A stretch of 64,000 nucleotides of DNA from Balanoglossus misakiensis (lineage: Eukaryota > Hemichordata): positions 6,076,001 to 6,140,000 of the forward strand of contig CM082596.2 in NCBI GenBank assembly GCA_040954595.2, read 5' to 3'. The notes beneath the pieces were generated by a model. The model ran no database searches and was not told where the DNA came from. It was given only the letters and a program-made list of their open reading frames with translations. Of the stretch, positions 1-13,705 are shown piece by piece. Position 1 is the stretch's first letter. Each line of letters starts with the position of its first letter. A program made the translations under genes and the position numbers.

Positions 1-2360
1 CTGTATTGATAATGCAAGTAATAGAAAAAAATTGGCTTGGAAATGAAAAATTAAAAATCTCGTGAGGAAGGGTTTTTTTTCTGTTGTCAGTCCATCTGTC
101 TATACCCAAGTACCTGTCAACATAAATCAATACTCAGAGGCTATTCTCTGTTCTGATGTCACGAAAAAACAAACAGGGTGTGTTTATCCCTGCCTGGAAA
201 CTATCAAGACAAAAACTGTCATATAACAACATCAACTGCAGAGTCAGCAAACAAGGGGTTAAAGAGTCAGCCAAGCCCAGTCGTATGACTCGGGCGATTT
301 TTCGCCCCTGAGCACTGCTTAGGATTTATGTATGTCAGCTTCACACCAAGGTATCAGGCTAAAAGAAGAATAAAAAATTAGAAGTTTCGTTTCTCCTCTC
401 CTCTTTTTAATCTCCGCACAAAAATGCCTCTGGAAATTGAGGCGTTTGATCGGAGAGACCTTGAAATATTGAGAAGCCATACGACTCTGAATAATTGTGA
501 AACATAGTTTTGACACGATCTTTACAACCAATCATGCTTTCTTGGTTGTGGTGTCAGTAAAATCTGTGATATACATGTACTTGTAATGTTCACCCACAGA
601 ATTCTGAACCTGCAATGGTTGGTGCTGTATGTTGTGAAACACAACTTGATTCACATCCAAAATCACCAAGACATCATTTTTTCATATATGCCTGAAGTGA
701 TACCGATTGATTTCTGGGTCAATATCGAAAACAACCAAGATAAAACATACAGCAAGCGAAAAAGCACACCTGATTATGGCAAAGTGCCCACAGCAAAAGA
801 TAAGAATCCATATCTTTCCTAATTGTATGGATTCAACTAAAAACCTTCCCGGATAGAAACTGGACAATTGGAAATCCTCCGATAAATTTCTGAAATATTT
901 TGCTCAAGACTTTCCCTCACATTTCATCGTTCCTGATCATGTTAAAGACACGCTGTCAAATAAATTTCCGGAAAAAAAGCAGACTGTCATTTCTTAACTG
1001 CTACCTTCCTAATTTTATATGCACGATCAAGAAAAATACAGATTTATCCTTCAGGTGGAAAAATATCGCATTTCCTCCATTACTATAATTCCACCAAATC
1101 ACACCTGCAGTGGTGATAAACGTAGAAACGAATGGTCCACTTGACGCTTCGAAAACAGCACCCAAAACACGTGAAATCAAACCAGCAAACTCAAACCCCT
1201 AGTATTCCAATTTGCAATAAATGTTAAACCAGGATTAGTTCCATCAATATAGCCTTGAGTATAGGAGAATTTCCGGATCCTATTTTTCAAGTCTCAGTAA
1301 GCTCGCAGACAGACATTGAAGACGGATTTAGAAGGAGAAAGGGGTATTATTCCGGACGTCGTGTGGTTTAGCAGGAATGGATAGTTCTGTGCCAAGGCTG
1401 CGATGCCGTTTCCGTTGTCATTTTATATTTCCATATTTTCAAATCTTCAATCAACATCCATTAATTCTACCTGTTGATCCTTCTAATATGCTTATTTAGT
1501 TTGAAACACTATAAAACAAGAATAAAAAATCCTGGTTTATTTCAGTTTTTAAATGAAATAATAATCTCTTTCTTTCATTTTCATATATTTTTCCTAGATA
1601 ATCTTGTGTATGGATTTAACAACAGACAACAGTGGAAGTACAAAGTCTTGCCAATAATTCCATTCTGTGATTTGTTGGGGTTTCTTTTGGAGCATTTACA
1701 ATTACGTTGACGTCACAATATTGGCACGTGCTGGGTGACACTTTTTGGCATGCTTCACTGACCGTAACGAGGAAGTAACTCTGAGTGCCAATTTTACGAA
1801 CTGACCTCACTGGTGCAACTCCTGTCCTCTTTCGCTTTTGCTAATGAAGAAAGTGGACCTTACTAAGCAGTGTTTCATTAAGACGGGGGGATAGGGGGAT
1901 TCACCCCCCTGTTGACATCATGTTGGCACCCCCTAGCACATTGCCAAGGGGGACCAATGGTGTCACTCATAATTTGGAGATATTACATTCCCTCTTGCTT
2001 AAGTGGACCCCCAAAGTATTCTGGCAAAGGGAGACTTATCCCCCGTTGTTGCCATCTTGGATGAAACATTGCTAAGTTTAGGAAACTGAAAAAAAGATTT
2101 CTTACTGGCGCTTCACCAACTGCACTAGAAGACGATACTTATGATTTTTATCCCTCTCATCAATCAACGCACCAAAATTCTGCATCAAATCAGGAGACCA
2201 GAAAAATAAGGTCCGTGGTATGAAACTATGATTGTGAAACCAAAAGCGGTTTCAGGGACCCAGGCGGCAAAGGGAAAGCTGTCATTCTTTCATTCACAAT
2301 GTAAATTGCTGGACAAAACGAAAGCTGATTATGTATGCCTCTCACAACCCAAAGACTGGA

Positions 2361-2384
2361 GGGGGGGGGGGGGGGGGGGGGGGG
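2361..2384 (+). repeat. Poly-G homopolymer, 24 bp
   Basis: Twenty-four consecutive G residues on the + strand. Such runs can form G-quadruplexes and are often mis-sized by sequencing, so the length should not be trusted. A second run of 18 G lies at 54182-54199, and shorter ones occur near 11599, 28806 and 52325. Confidence 0.9.
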
Positions 2385-5300
2385 TCATGGTGGGTCTCTA
2401 TTACTGACTTTCCAAAACTGTGACTAACCTGTGTCAGCTACTTTGGGGGATTTCTTCGCATCAGCATGCAATCTGCAATGATGTGAATCATTTTCACGGC
2501 ATGTTTGAGTAATTTTGTATTTGTGTCATTTCGGATTGGCTTTAACCGTGGATTATTAAAACACAGGTATGGTGAATGGAACTGCTTTGTTAAAGGGACA
2601 AAAATTGCCCAATCGGTTTTGCGTACAATCTACGAGTAGCTACATGTACGTTCAACAAGCATTTTAGACACGCACACACACAATCACATTTGCCTGAAAA
2701 CGAAATATAACCCAATTCATCAGCTGACCCAAAACCTGTCGCTCACATATATACAAGTACACCATCTTGTGAAACTTGGACCCACTTGAGAAATATGCAT
2801 ATCCCTTGACACCCCCAATAAACAATGTACAATTTATCACATATGGGTCAGTCCGTCGGACAACAGCACACAGGTAGAACAATGGTCTCTCAGAATTGTT
2901 ACCAGAAGTACCTTGACCTCAGCAGATAACACACCATGTACAGTACTTAGCAGAAAAATCACACCAACTGGTTACCGTGGTAAACATTTACGTTTATGAA
3001 TGTACAATCGGGCCGAAAATTTCCTTACAGTGAAGCTTTAATAGGGAGGTTGCGATTTATGAGCCTGTGAGGTGCTGCGGTTGCCTCACCCCACATAGCA
3101 GAGTCTGAAACAAGTCTGGGCAAGTCACAGGCACACACGGGTTGAGCAATAGTTCTCTCACTAACAGTACATATGTGTGTGGGTGTGTGTGGGTGTGCGC
3201 CCATTGTGATTTTGAGCTGAGCCCCAGCAACAGTAATGTTGGATCAGTTTTTGTTCAACGTATCATCTCCAGATTCTCACGTGATGTGAATTTTATCATT
3301 GAAATTCAGTTAAGTCGCCAACCAACAGAGCCTTTTGGAGAAAAAAAAGATTATTTGGTGATACAAAACATATCAAATTGCACAGTTGGTAAGCAGAATT
3401 TACAAAAATCAACGAAAAGACAAAATTTTCTTCGTTTTCTTTGATCCTGAAGTATTGCCTACACCCTGTCCCTTCCCTCTTTTCCTCTACATATATCCAA
3501 CTTTACCATAGAATTTACCAACAATGAATCTGGACCAATCCATAGTGATAAAAGGGTTAAATCTAGTATCAGTCATTTTGTAATATTATCAAGGTTGAGT
3601 GGAATCAGTCTGAAACATAAAACGAAACAATGTGGTTCAATATCTACTTATCGAAGGAAATCAACCATCCACATGATAGTTGAATACTCCATCAGAGTGT
3701 ATGAGAGATAGATGTAAAATCAGTAAAGTGGTCTTATATTGTAATGATGTAATGATCGCTGAGTTCCTTCTTTGTAATGGACATCAGTGATTAGCATATA
3801 CTTCCAGGTAAGTTTGGAATTTGAAATTGGGATTTCCAAGATAAGTGTTATGTAATATTAGACAAAGGTCAGAATTTGAGTATGTGTACATATTACGCCA
3901 ACAAATGAGGGCCCTAACCAACGGTATTAGTACACAAGTTAAAATGAAATTCAGAACCCTGATCTACAGACTTAAAAATTGGCTTTTTCGTCTAAAAATA
4001 GTTCATATTTTCACGTAAAAACTGCATGACAGAGCATCACGTCTTGAGTTTATAGTTTGCACAGTTATTCTTTTTTCAGTATGAGAACATCTTCTCTTTC
4101 AAACCATGATACAACAGGCTTGGGATTTGAGTGAATTACAAAATAGCTGAATACAAGTTAATTGCCTTAGCAGGAGATCTTGGAATAAGTCCAAGATATC
4201 TTACATAAGCACACAGAGCATGATAAAACAAGCCCGGGCGATAAAAAACAGAAATCCATCAATAAAAGCCGTTACAAGAAAGACTACGCGTGGGGTAACA
4301 AGTCCATCTGGGGAACAAAAGCAAGACAGAATAAAAAGAAAACGCGCACATTGTACGGCTAACCGCAAGACTGCCGAACGACGTTGGCAATGAAGAATCC
4401 CTTTTGTTCTATTCAATTTCTGAGAATTTAAAACCAGCAGATCGATTGTGCCCGGAATTGGGTATCAATTTACGCCGTGGAGAATCTCAACACACGCGTC
4501 ATTTTCATGCAAGCAAGACATAAACAACATGAATCCCAGCTTTCTTTACTTCTTCGGAGACGGGATGAACTTGGAACCCTGTCAAAGATCCGAGCTGTCG
4601 GCCCTTGAAATTAGCCGATCCTCATTTTCACAGAACACAATGCGTGACAATGGGCAAGGCCGTGGCAACAGAATAACAATGCCGAGAAGGCCAAGACATT
4701 CTCCGGGTGCGAGCCGACTTGAACAGCTCCCCAGTGAATAGAATATATTCCTTTATTCCATGGAGAAGCAATCAAGCATAGATCCAGTGAACTGGATTTC
4801 TCAAGAAGCTTCTGGAAATATCAAGATGCTGATATTTTCTGTCTTTGTAAATCTTACAAATGAACATATCTTCATATGATGGCGTATTTTCTCCTTGTTA
4901 TATTTTTATATGAACTTTTCAACTATTACTTCCAGTCCCCTTATTTCCTTATTTATCGGTATTTATTTTAAAATCTCCATATGATATTTATTTTCAAATT
5001 TTCACTACAAAATTCATCTTTGTCATCTGTACTCAAATAATCTTTTAATCCATTAAAGCAACCGTCTTTTGCTATCTTGTACTGTTATCAAAATAGAAAC
5101 AACTGACACCAGAAAACAAATGAACTGTTTAACAAACACAAGCTTTACAACCCAGTGTGAAGTTCAAAATAACAATTTTATGGTGATTTCATGTGTCCAG
5201 TCTATTTAACAGTAGAAAAATTAAACAGTGAAAAAACTAAGAATTTATTTTTCGAAGCGTCAATGAGATTACCACCATCTGCATAAATCATGATAAAACT

Positions 5301-5554
5301 TACTAAAAGATTAGTTGATTCAGCAGTACCCAATATGTTTCAGGAACAGATGTGTCACCGGTGAACACTTTGTTTTTCGTTTTCAGAAAGTGCTTCTAAC
5401 AGACATGCTGCTCAATACTGTCCTTGAAACAAACTGGTTGCCTCTGGTTCTACGTCTAATATATAATTTTATATTTCACATGAAGCCTGGATACACACTA
5501 CCGTAAAAGGGGTTCGGGTATTACACACCTTTCTGCGGACAGAATACCAGGAAC

Positions 5555-5620
5555 GGTTACCGTGGTCACAGACACTGGCGCGTACGCCTTAGTGTACCAG
5601 TAACCACGGTGACCACACCA
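5555..5620. repeat. Imperfect inverted repeat (GGTTACCGTGGTCAC arms)
   Basis: The left arm carries GGTTACCGTGGTCAC and the right arm reads the near-complement GTAACCACGGTGACC, with a GC-rich loop of about 25 bp around GGCGCGTACGCC. It could be a small palindromic transposon relic or paired binding sites. Nothing coding is linked to it. Confidence 0.45.
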
Positions 5621-8281
5621 AAGGAAACTGAAGGCGTCGGGCGAGTTGATTTTTGTTGCCATTATTTACAGAAAGCACAATTCATCTGTGATCCAAGTGT
5701 GAATAGGTCACAGGCCAGTGACATTCTTTGCAAATGCCAGCATATGCTTGCCCAAGTCACTCTTTCAGTTTCTGTTGGTACTCACTGCACTGGTAGCAAT
5801 GACATCACAAGAAGCAAACACTTGATTTGATCAGCAACAGCCTTCCCTATCATTTCTAATCCAAGTGAGAACTGCCTAAGTTGTTTGGGCATAATATATG
5901 ACTTATTAACCAGATTATGGCACCTATCTTTGTTTATTGACTCCAAATTTTGAATTACCTGTTTTACATTTCAGGAAAAAAAAAAAGGTTACAACAAAAC
6001 GTCTCCTATCTAAGACATATTGGTAGGTTTTTCCCCATTCAAAACTAATTAATATTTCAACATTTTTATTTTCTTCATTGACACAATGATAGAAAACAAA
6101 TATCCTTTCTAATTTGTAACTTAAAAATTCACACAAAGTAACAGGAAAGAAAATAAATTTATTTATATTAGTGCAAATTATAAAAATTGAAAAAGTTAAG
6201 TTGGACAACGGTCAATATTGAATGTTTTATTACTTTATGATCAAGTATACTGCAACCTTGAGATTTGTACAGGCTGCCAATTGCTTACCGGGTGGTGTAA
6301 CTTGTGTTAACGTCCATTTGAACTTGCTAAATAAAGCACTGACTGTTTTCTGGCCTGATAACATGCCCTGTGATACACTTTCTAGAAGTAATTTTGACGT
6401 TAAGTTTCTGGGATTCTATGAAATGAACATGCTTGATAAATATATCCTAGGCGCGCGCGCAGGCGCTTTGTATCGACACGCAGCTAGAAACCGAATACAT
6501 GTAAGTTGCTTAGTGTATTGTGACCCCAAGTCTAATGTCTCTATCCTACAGACGCGCCCGTGACCTACTTGCAAACTTTTCGTGATCAACGGTGGAGTCG
6601 ATATTTTCTATTTAAAAAAATCAGTTCTTACCTTTTTAAAAACGGCTCTTCTGAGTTCGTGTACCACTTGTGTTCTAAGGTCTGTGTTTTCTATGTACTG
6701 CATCCTTGGCGTCAGACGTTCCTCTCCCTCGTTCCTAGAAAAAACAACACAGCGGCGAATTTTGCTTAGAAAACGCGAAGTTCCCAGACTGCGATTTGTG
6801 TGTGTGGATACCCCGCATTCACGACCAGACATGCACAAGCGACATGTGTCCCGGGCTGTAGGCGGGTCAAACGCCACTTTTTCACACTGACAGTCCGCTG
6901 TTTCACTGCCCGAGGGGTAGGGTTTCATTTCTGTCCAGCGTGCAGTCAAACTTTTGCGTGACACAAATAATATCGGGGATTATTCACAAACCTGTCGGGA
7001 GCGCTCAGTCCGTCCGTGTCCGCCATGTTGAAACCACTTAGGTTCGTATACTTGCAACTAGTCAGCCGACTGCGGTGTACAGGGCTGCAAAATAATACAC
7101 TGTGGAGGTTAGTGACCCTAAAATTCCAAGAGCTGTCTGACTCATACTACCAATCGAACAGACTTGTTTTCGGGAGTGCCAGGAAAGAAAATTCGAGCAA
7201 AAGCATGACTGTCTTCCTGTCACATTACTGTGCTGAGGAGTCGGTGACCTCTGACCCTGGTTTGGCCCAATGCTGCTGGCGTTAGCGAATGAGAACGTCT
7301 CTGGCCTTGTGGGCGTTTGACCTGTCTAGCTTTGTTCTCCGAGAATTGCCTTGATGTTTTTTTGGGGCGCAGTGGCTATTATTTGAGCAAGTACATATAT
7401 GCATGTCTCAACAGCACACAGATTGCAGTGCGGTGTCTTTCGCGACCATTGGTACGTCTACAGGCCTTGCCGTGGGAGTTAGGCCTATGTTCTCAGAAAA
7501 GTTAAAAATAATGGAACCTGTATTTCCTGGAAAAAGTGCATTAAACCTTATCGCCCCTATGCAATGCAATCTAACAATCATATTACGCAAATCGAGTTTA
7601 AATACCATCTTCCCCCCTGTTTATGAGCTTTCGTGAAGTTTATATAAATGGTAATGCCCACCAAGGCATACCATGCCCACCACACCGTGCGGTCCAAGGC
7701 CCATCGGCGGGTTATTGGATGATCATCAGCATTTAAAAATATGAATAAAATGTCGATATTGATTTTCACAACAAATTATAGGACTACGACCCTGCATTTG
7801 TGAGATTCAACAATGGGTCCGTTTAGTGAAGACGTGTTCACACGTTTTAAGGTGACGTCACGAAACAGGCCCGAAATAAAGTGGACTTTGGGCCAACGTT
7901 ACGACTTGAGACTAATAATATTTAGGCCTAGGCCTCAGTACTGTACTTTACTGCACTGTACTGCCGTGTTGCCACGTAAACCTGTGGCCAATATGTCAAT
8001 ACTAATAAAAGTTTGTTTTGATAACGGCATATAATTGTGAACAACTGATGAACCCCTTTCAGGACCTCTCGTGAAACATGGGCGTTGGGCGGCGTCGAAC
8101 TGAAGCTTTGGTGAATTTACATTCAACAGAGTTTGGTTTCTAAGAATTGTTGTCATAAAATTGTTATTTTAACGTTAAAACGCAAATTGACTTTAACGAT
8201 CTCTGCCAGTGTCATTGATAATATGGATAGGGCGGAGGGTTGGTGGACGTATGGGTCTTGTTTGCTTTCTCTCAGTGATTT

Positions 8282-8370
8282 AGCCCTGCGTACACGTACA
8301 AGGTCTGTGTGTTCCCAGAGTTACACGTGCAACTTGAAGCCGGAAACACACAGACCTGTACGGCTGGGCT
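8282..8370. repeat. Hairpin-forming inverted repeat, about 89 bp
   Basis: The left arm contains AGGTCTGTGTGTTCC and the right arm GGAAACACACAGACCT, complementary over about 15 bp apart from one extra base. Complementarity continues outwards between AGCCCTGCGTACACGTAC and GTACGGCTGGGCT. The loop is about 27 bp. The shape fits a short palindromic transposon relic; a hairpin RNA is possible, but nothing in the sequence favours it. Confidence 0.5.
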
Positions 8371-8775
8371 AAAACTGATAATCTGTCGACGCATGCCCCA
8401 TGTTAACGGTCATTTGCAGTACCTGTTTTATCATCATTTGTGTACTACACACATACACGCTGTTGTAATCTACCGTGACCTGCTAACCGTCAGGCATATC
8501 ATTGAATCGGTTTATCAAAAAAACACGATATTTCTGCAACCTTTGGGGCGAAATGCAGCGCTATTATACATTTTTTTCGTTGTAGGCCTAATTCTGAATT
8601 CTCAACCACATCGATACATCCGTAAAATGAATGAAATCCTCATTGAAAAGTGCGAATTAAAACTGAGGAGGAAATGTCAAACGATAGATCTTTCCTGCTC
8701 TTGGAAATGTTTTGTGATATGAAAAAGGCATCGCGGATCTAGGCCAAGATATCAAATATGAAATCTATCTCTGGC

Positions 8776-8820
8776 TGACGTCGTGGAACGGTGCGTTTCC
8801 ACGGTAACTAGACTATATAA
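8776..8820 (+). promoter_or_regulatory. Promoter-like cluster: CRE, X-box and TATA box
   Basis: Three known promoter motifs follow each other in 45 bp. TGACGTCG at 8776-8783 differs from a full cAMP response element by one base. GTTTCCACGGTAAC at 8795-8808 differs by one core base from the RFX X-box GTTNCCATGGNAAC. TATATAA at 8814-8820 is a good TATA box. A start site about 30 bp downstream would fall near 8850; the first ATG is at 8893, and its frame runs to a GTAAGT donor at 8991. I could not find a second exon, so the gene it would drive is unidentified. Confidence 0.35.
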
Positions 8821-9003
8821 CCTTTTAAGTCGCTCGGTAAAATTTTAAACGCAATCGACCTTCAAAGCGTGTTTTTTCTGAAAAAAATCGTGATGAAACT
8901 CGATTGTGTGTCAGATTATCCAACGGATCGAACCGAGGTCATAATTATATTTTACAAGTTGATCGTTTGCGCCTCTGGTATTGTAGATGAGTAAGTACGG
9001 AGA

Positions 9004-9058
9004 CGTATTTTACTTATGCGGTACGGCATAAGAATACCGTACCACCTAAGTAAAAGAC
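9004..9058. repeat. Short inverted repeat around TTTTACTTA
   Basis: The arms TATTTTACTTATGCGGTACGG and CCGTACCACCTAAGTAAAAG are complementary apart from a few mismatches, with a loop of about 10 bp. It lies just 3' of the promoter-like cluster and of the GTAAGT at 8991. No further function can be read from it. Confidence 0.45.
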
Positions 9059-12000
9059 ATCGCCGGAATCTACATCTGATTTAATCAGATTGAGATTATA
9101 CAGGCCGACTACACCCGTATAGACAGTCGGTAGCGTGTGCTATATGACCACAGAGGGCGTTGCCTTGCAGATAAATTTAGATCGATGCGCGCATGTTCGA
9201 GTTCTGTCTCCGGGACAACAAAAACGCAGACCAAAGTGATAGATAAAACGAAACTGTAAAATGCGAGTCCATTCTATAGCATTGCCCCAACACTCAAGTC
9301 AGCGTTTCAACGGCATGAAGTTCAAGTTGCTTGTATTTCCAGCAGGAATGTCGAGCTGAAACTTTATCCGTATATTCGATCCATTTCGTTCTTCGCACGT
9401 TTTCATGACGGAATCCCTATATGTGGAGTGACCGTGCTGTTATATGGTAAGCTTTCACTAGTATACATGTACATGTAATACAAAATGAGGGAAGGTAAAC
9501 ATTATGGTATACCACGGTACTTCTCCTCGCTCATCACTGTGATATAAAACCAGAACATCACGACCTCCTTCTTTCACTTCAGGACATGAAAAAAATTACG
9601 AGTCACGAAGCATTTTCCTCCGAAAAAGAGACCCGCATTTATCGGCCGCGGTGGACGCTGCCTTATCCGGGTTGGGTGCTATGTATATAATGGAACGGGT
9701 GTTGAAGCGTTGCGGTTTTCCGAACAATTTTCCAGTTCCGCGCAGTAGGCACGGTGAACATCGCGCCTTCGTGACGTATCATCACACAGAGCGAAACCCG
9801 GCAGATACATCCGGCATGTTTCAAATTTTCTCACAGTCAAACACTGGCAGGCACCACGTAAAAGTGGACAGAAATTTATCCTCTAAAACATGCAGCGCCA
9901 GGCCCAGAGAAAGCAAAACCAGAACCACGCTTGGATCACGTCAACACCATCAATCATACTATAGTTGCAGCCGTTTTTCACTGAGCAACATCATGAATTT
10001 CTACGACACGAGTATTTTTGGACAGAGGGATTTAGAGCCCACAAGCCTGTATGTATCCGGCTTTCATGATTGATTGAACACTTTCGATGATTTTTAAATT
10101 TATTACTCAAAGAGTCAAAGTTCGCTGCGGGCTTTGCTTACGGTGCTTTTTTTATTTATATAAAAAATGTTCGATGGTTGTGCGGTCTACCGGGCAGCGA
10201 AAGTTTTGGCTCGTACACCGGACACTAAAACGAGCGACGTCGGTAGGGTGACAGATTTGGACAATCGAACGCATGCCAACAATGAGTGGGCGACGAATTA
10301 TAGTGAAGTCCCCAACACAAGCTGGACCAAACGTGGTGCCGACAAGCCACTTCGACTATGCACTTTCTGCGCTGCTTTTGCTAGCTTGTGTAGATTGTCA
10401 GACTATGCCATGGTCAGACACGCTCGCACATGAACATTTGCAAATCAACGTGCGTCACTCTGAGTAAGAGCGCCACCACTGTCAGGGTGGAGTACTTGGC
10501 CAATTTCGCGGCAAAGAACTTGAAATTGTTCCTGCCCCCTCAGTTTAATCTATTCATAACAACGCTGCCATATTCACTTTACCCTTCATCATAGTTTTTT
10601 CTTTCTTTCAGGAAATCACACAGAAGTTGGGTATTGTACGAAGAGGACCACAAAATATGGGGGAAATATTAAAAAGTCAAACACATCGATGTTACTTCGG
10701 AATAGTCGTGGTTGTTCTTGTGACGGAACATTTAGGCGGGGTTTTCACAGCAATCTAGACACTTTCGCTTTCAATCGTATAGAGAACCCCCACAGCTGAA
10801 AAATGCCATTGCCAGATGGACGACAATTTCTTTGCTAACATTTTGCGGGTGAAAGCGATAATGAGAATTTGTCTTCAACAAAACTTCATGATAAAAAAGC
10901 TATGGATGAAATAATTTGACAACGCGACGGTTCTTGGAATATTGCAGCCAAACGGTCGAGTAAAGTTGGAGAGAAAACGAAAACAAAGCAAAGAGAGACT
11001 GTTGCTCACCGATTACGCTTCAGATGGAGTTTTGGCGGCTGAAGAAGATTCTTTTTGACGTCGCTTGGGTATCGGCGCCGCCGCATCAGTGCTGGTGGGC
11101 TGGTGAATCGGCCGCTCACGAAAGTAGCGCGCACGCTCTCCATCATACATGTAGTTTGCCAATTGGTCTCGCAAACGCTCATCGCTGGTTCTTGTACAGT
11201 CACTGACCAGGCCGACCACGAAGTGAACCGAGGCGTCAGGTGTACACGTGGGTACTGGCTTGGGCATGAGTTTGTGCGCACGGCACGCACGGGGGAGTTA
11301 CACTAAAAAGGGGCCCGAAACTGTTCTCGTGACGTTTTGCATATGGAAATGACCCGGTTTTTCGGAATTCGGTAAACCGATCGAAATGTGATCAGTTTTA
11401 AACTTGCTGGATTGTGATACCGTTACGTTAGCACAGTGAGTTTAAATTGCACCGTCTGTTTAATTTGTTTGTTACGAACAGAATCGGTTTTTCGCAGTAG
11501 CTGTATAGCAATATCATCTCGCAGATGCGCTACAGAGGGCTATATGTAACATTGCTTAAACCCTTCAATATCAGCCGACCCTTCCCTAATCCCACGGGGG
11601 GGGGGGGGGCTTATATTATTTCCAGGAGAGCGGATGTGCAGAATTTTTCACAGTTTTAATCACTTGAGTTTTCTGCGTAAGTATATTAAAGGATCAGGCA
11701 CAGATGTACACGAGTGTAGATGATTTACATACATATACCATTTCATGGTAGGCATTGTTATCTCCTAATCCTATCATAATCTCATGACGTGTCCATTCTG
11801 AGCTCTTTCATCAACTGTACGCAGCCGGTTTAGTATAACTGTTTTCGAGAGAGAATATATCACGCTATTGAAAAGACTAACTCTCAACCAACCATTGACG
11901 ATTGATAAAAGTACAGGTATACTGTAGCTTTTTGGTATTTTGTTCGCTGTGGTGGTTTGAAACCAAACGCAAATCATGTGGAAAAGCATACACGAGTTTG

Positions 12001-12848
12001 ATCACAGGCAAGTTTTTTTTTCAAACGTTGACGATGCACAACTAAGATTTCAACAAATGATTGACAACTTGGTCTTCGCCAACAAGTACATATAGGCAGC
12101 GATCTCATGTTAACGGCCAAACATTTTGACCAGATCACGAGGGAATCCTATATACATCTAATGTACTCGCGTTAGGTTCAAGAAACCATATTTGAGTGCA
12201 AACACCAAAGTACCAAAGAGCTGTCGCACTCAAACCGACCAACTCGCTGGTACGAGGAAAGATGTTACTTCCAAACCGACATATTATTACAGCGTACAAC
12301 GAAAACCATCATCACGATTTCGCAAATCCTCTTTTATTAAAAAAGTCAATCGACTTTCTGCTTTGAAAACAGCCGACCGTTCTATGATTCAAAACATATT
12401 TCTGAATCGCATTGCCCAGTCACACAGCTGTTACAAATCGCCTTTCTCGCTCTTTCTTGTTTAATTATTGTGGGATGTGCGCATTAAATGAATATCGGCA
12501 TTAAAATGTTTGGCAAAAAGTATCTTGAGTTACTAGTATTTGTATAATTCAAAATGAATTGTTATGAGCTAATTCTCTGCTAACAAAGTCCTTTGTTATA
12601 TTCAATATTTTCTAGAATGTCCCCTATCCCTATCCACGATTTAATTCCCCACAGCTTGCATATGTATATAAATACCATCTCTTATTTTGAAACCGTCCGA
12701 CCCGACCTCGGAAACGATTCCGATGACAAATAAGACAGACGGCGGACAAGAATAACCGAATTTGGTATGAAAAATCAAGCATGACTGACCGAGTGACTGA
12801 TTGACTGGAGGACAGACTGTCTCTCCGTGCGCATTGTGATTGGTGTAT

Positions 12849-12862
12849 GTCACCATGGTTAC
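12849..12862. promoter_or_regulatory. X-box (RFX site) next to a CCAAT box
   Basis: GTCACCATGGTTAC is a palindromic match to the RFX consensus GTNRCCATGGYNAC, and an inverted CCAAT box precedes it. X-box plus CCAAT is a known RFX/NF-Y arrangement in animal promoters. No gene start can be assigned to it. Confidence 0.35.
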
Positions 12863-13520
12863 AAAGCTACCACAAGGGAAACCCATCAACGGCACAACAA
12901 ATGTTGCCGCGGAGAAAGTTACAATCGACGCGGCGATTTGTTGCCCAGATCAAAGCATGCAATGCACGCAAATGATCATATTGCTTGATATTTTATTTGA
13001 CTGGCGTTGTGATGGAGAAAAAAACAACACAACAGGTGGCACGAGTTAGGCCGTGCAACGCGTGTTCATCATTTTGGCTCTGTCAAGTAATTAATCTGTG
13101 CCATTCCGCAGCGGGTTGTTATACCACTGCATTAACCAATTGCATGTATGTAGGCAGAAGGCTGAGCCTGGAGACATTTCAAGTTACACACGGGGCAGCA
13201 ATGCCATTGATTGCGACAACCACCATGCACGAGCGTGCCTATCAGGAAATATGAATCTATCGGAAACATATACAATGCGAGGGAAAGACAGTGTGGTATG
13301 ACTAATAAGTATATGTCGGAGGTTATAGCCTAATGCTGTACTAATGATATTATATTTTAAGATTTCTCTATCAGGTCCAGATTTCATGTTGAAGAACGTG
13401 TGTTATAACACACCATGCAGCGAACCCTCGATCGTGATTCGTCAATACGGCGTCACGTGACCATCGTCATTTCGAACTGTTGCCTAGAGCATCAGTTCGA
13501 TCGGTTTGGTGTGTTATAAA

Positions 13521-13705
13521 ACACATGATGACTGACATATTCGGGCAACAGTGTATTTTTAATGACCTCGGGACTGCCAGTCACACCAAAACAGTCGTTT
13601 TCCCTCGGGCTATGCCCTCGGGAAAACAAGACTGTTTTAGTTGTGACTAGCAGCACCCTCGGTCATCAAAATACACTGTTGCCCTCATTGTCAGTCATCA
13701 TGTGT
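13521..13705. mobile_element. Full-length palindromic element (MITE-like), about 185 bp
   Basis: Almost the whole stretch is one inverted repeat. It opens ACACATGATGACTGACA and closes TGTCAGTCATCATGTGT in mirror. Inside, GGGCAACAGTGTATTTT pairs with AAAATACACTGTTGCCC, and CCCTCGGG flanks a loop of about 4 bp in the centre. This fits a foldback or palindromic MITE. A related GTGTTATAACAC palindrome lies 120 bp upstream at about 13401, so the element may be larger or nested. There is no coding capacity. Confidence 0.6.

Larger units (their letters stand above)
1..8770. other. Gene-free stretch, no recognisable coding exon
   Basis: I read all six frames here and found no open frame with a recognisable domain, no chain of exons with matched splice phases and no RNA gene I can name. 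Open frames are short (mostly under 120 codons), overlap in several frames and lack family motifs. What can be seen: a 24-bp poly-G run at 2361-2384, palindromic sequences near 5555-5620 and 8282-8370, and AT-rich, TACATGTA-rich spacer. It may be intergenic sequence or introns of a gene extending beyond the left edge. Confidence 0.5.
8991..13520. other. CpG-richer stretch without a supported gene
   Basis: Sequence from about 9.5 to 11.3 kb is richer in CpG than its surroundings and holds several overlapping open frames: 9583-10075 on +, and 11013-11267 on -. None has a domain I know or splice partners I can defend. An X-box GTCACCATGGTTAC lies at 12849-12862 with an inverted CCAAT box (ATTGG) about 10 bp upstream. 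The CpG content and motifs suggest promoters or enhancers, but this is inference. Confidence 0.35.

Noticed and set aside
1616-1810. Cys-containing minus-strand frame considered as an extracellular exon
   Set aside because: It is short, the splice boundaries are unclear and no neighbouring exon carries on the pattern.
6608-6964. 118-codon minus-strand frame with several cysteines
   Set aside because: Overlapping open frames occur on the plus strand, the cysteines have no zinc-finger or EGF spacing, and no exon partners were found.
11013-11267. 84-codon minus-strand frame ending in a Lys/Arg- and Ser-rich tail
   Set aside because: Four frames are open over the same CpG-rich 280 bp, and I recognise no family. 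The stop lies just before a GTGAGC that would imply a different frame.
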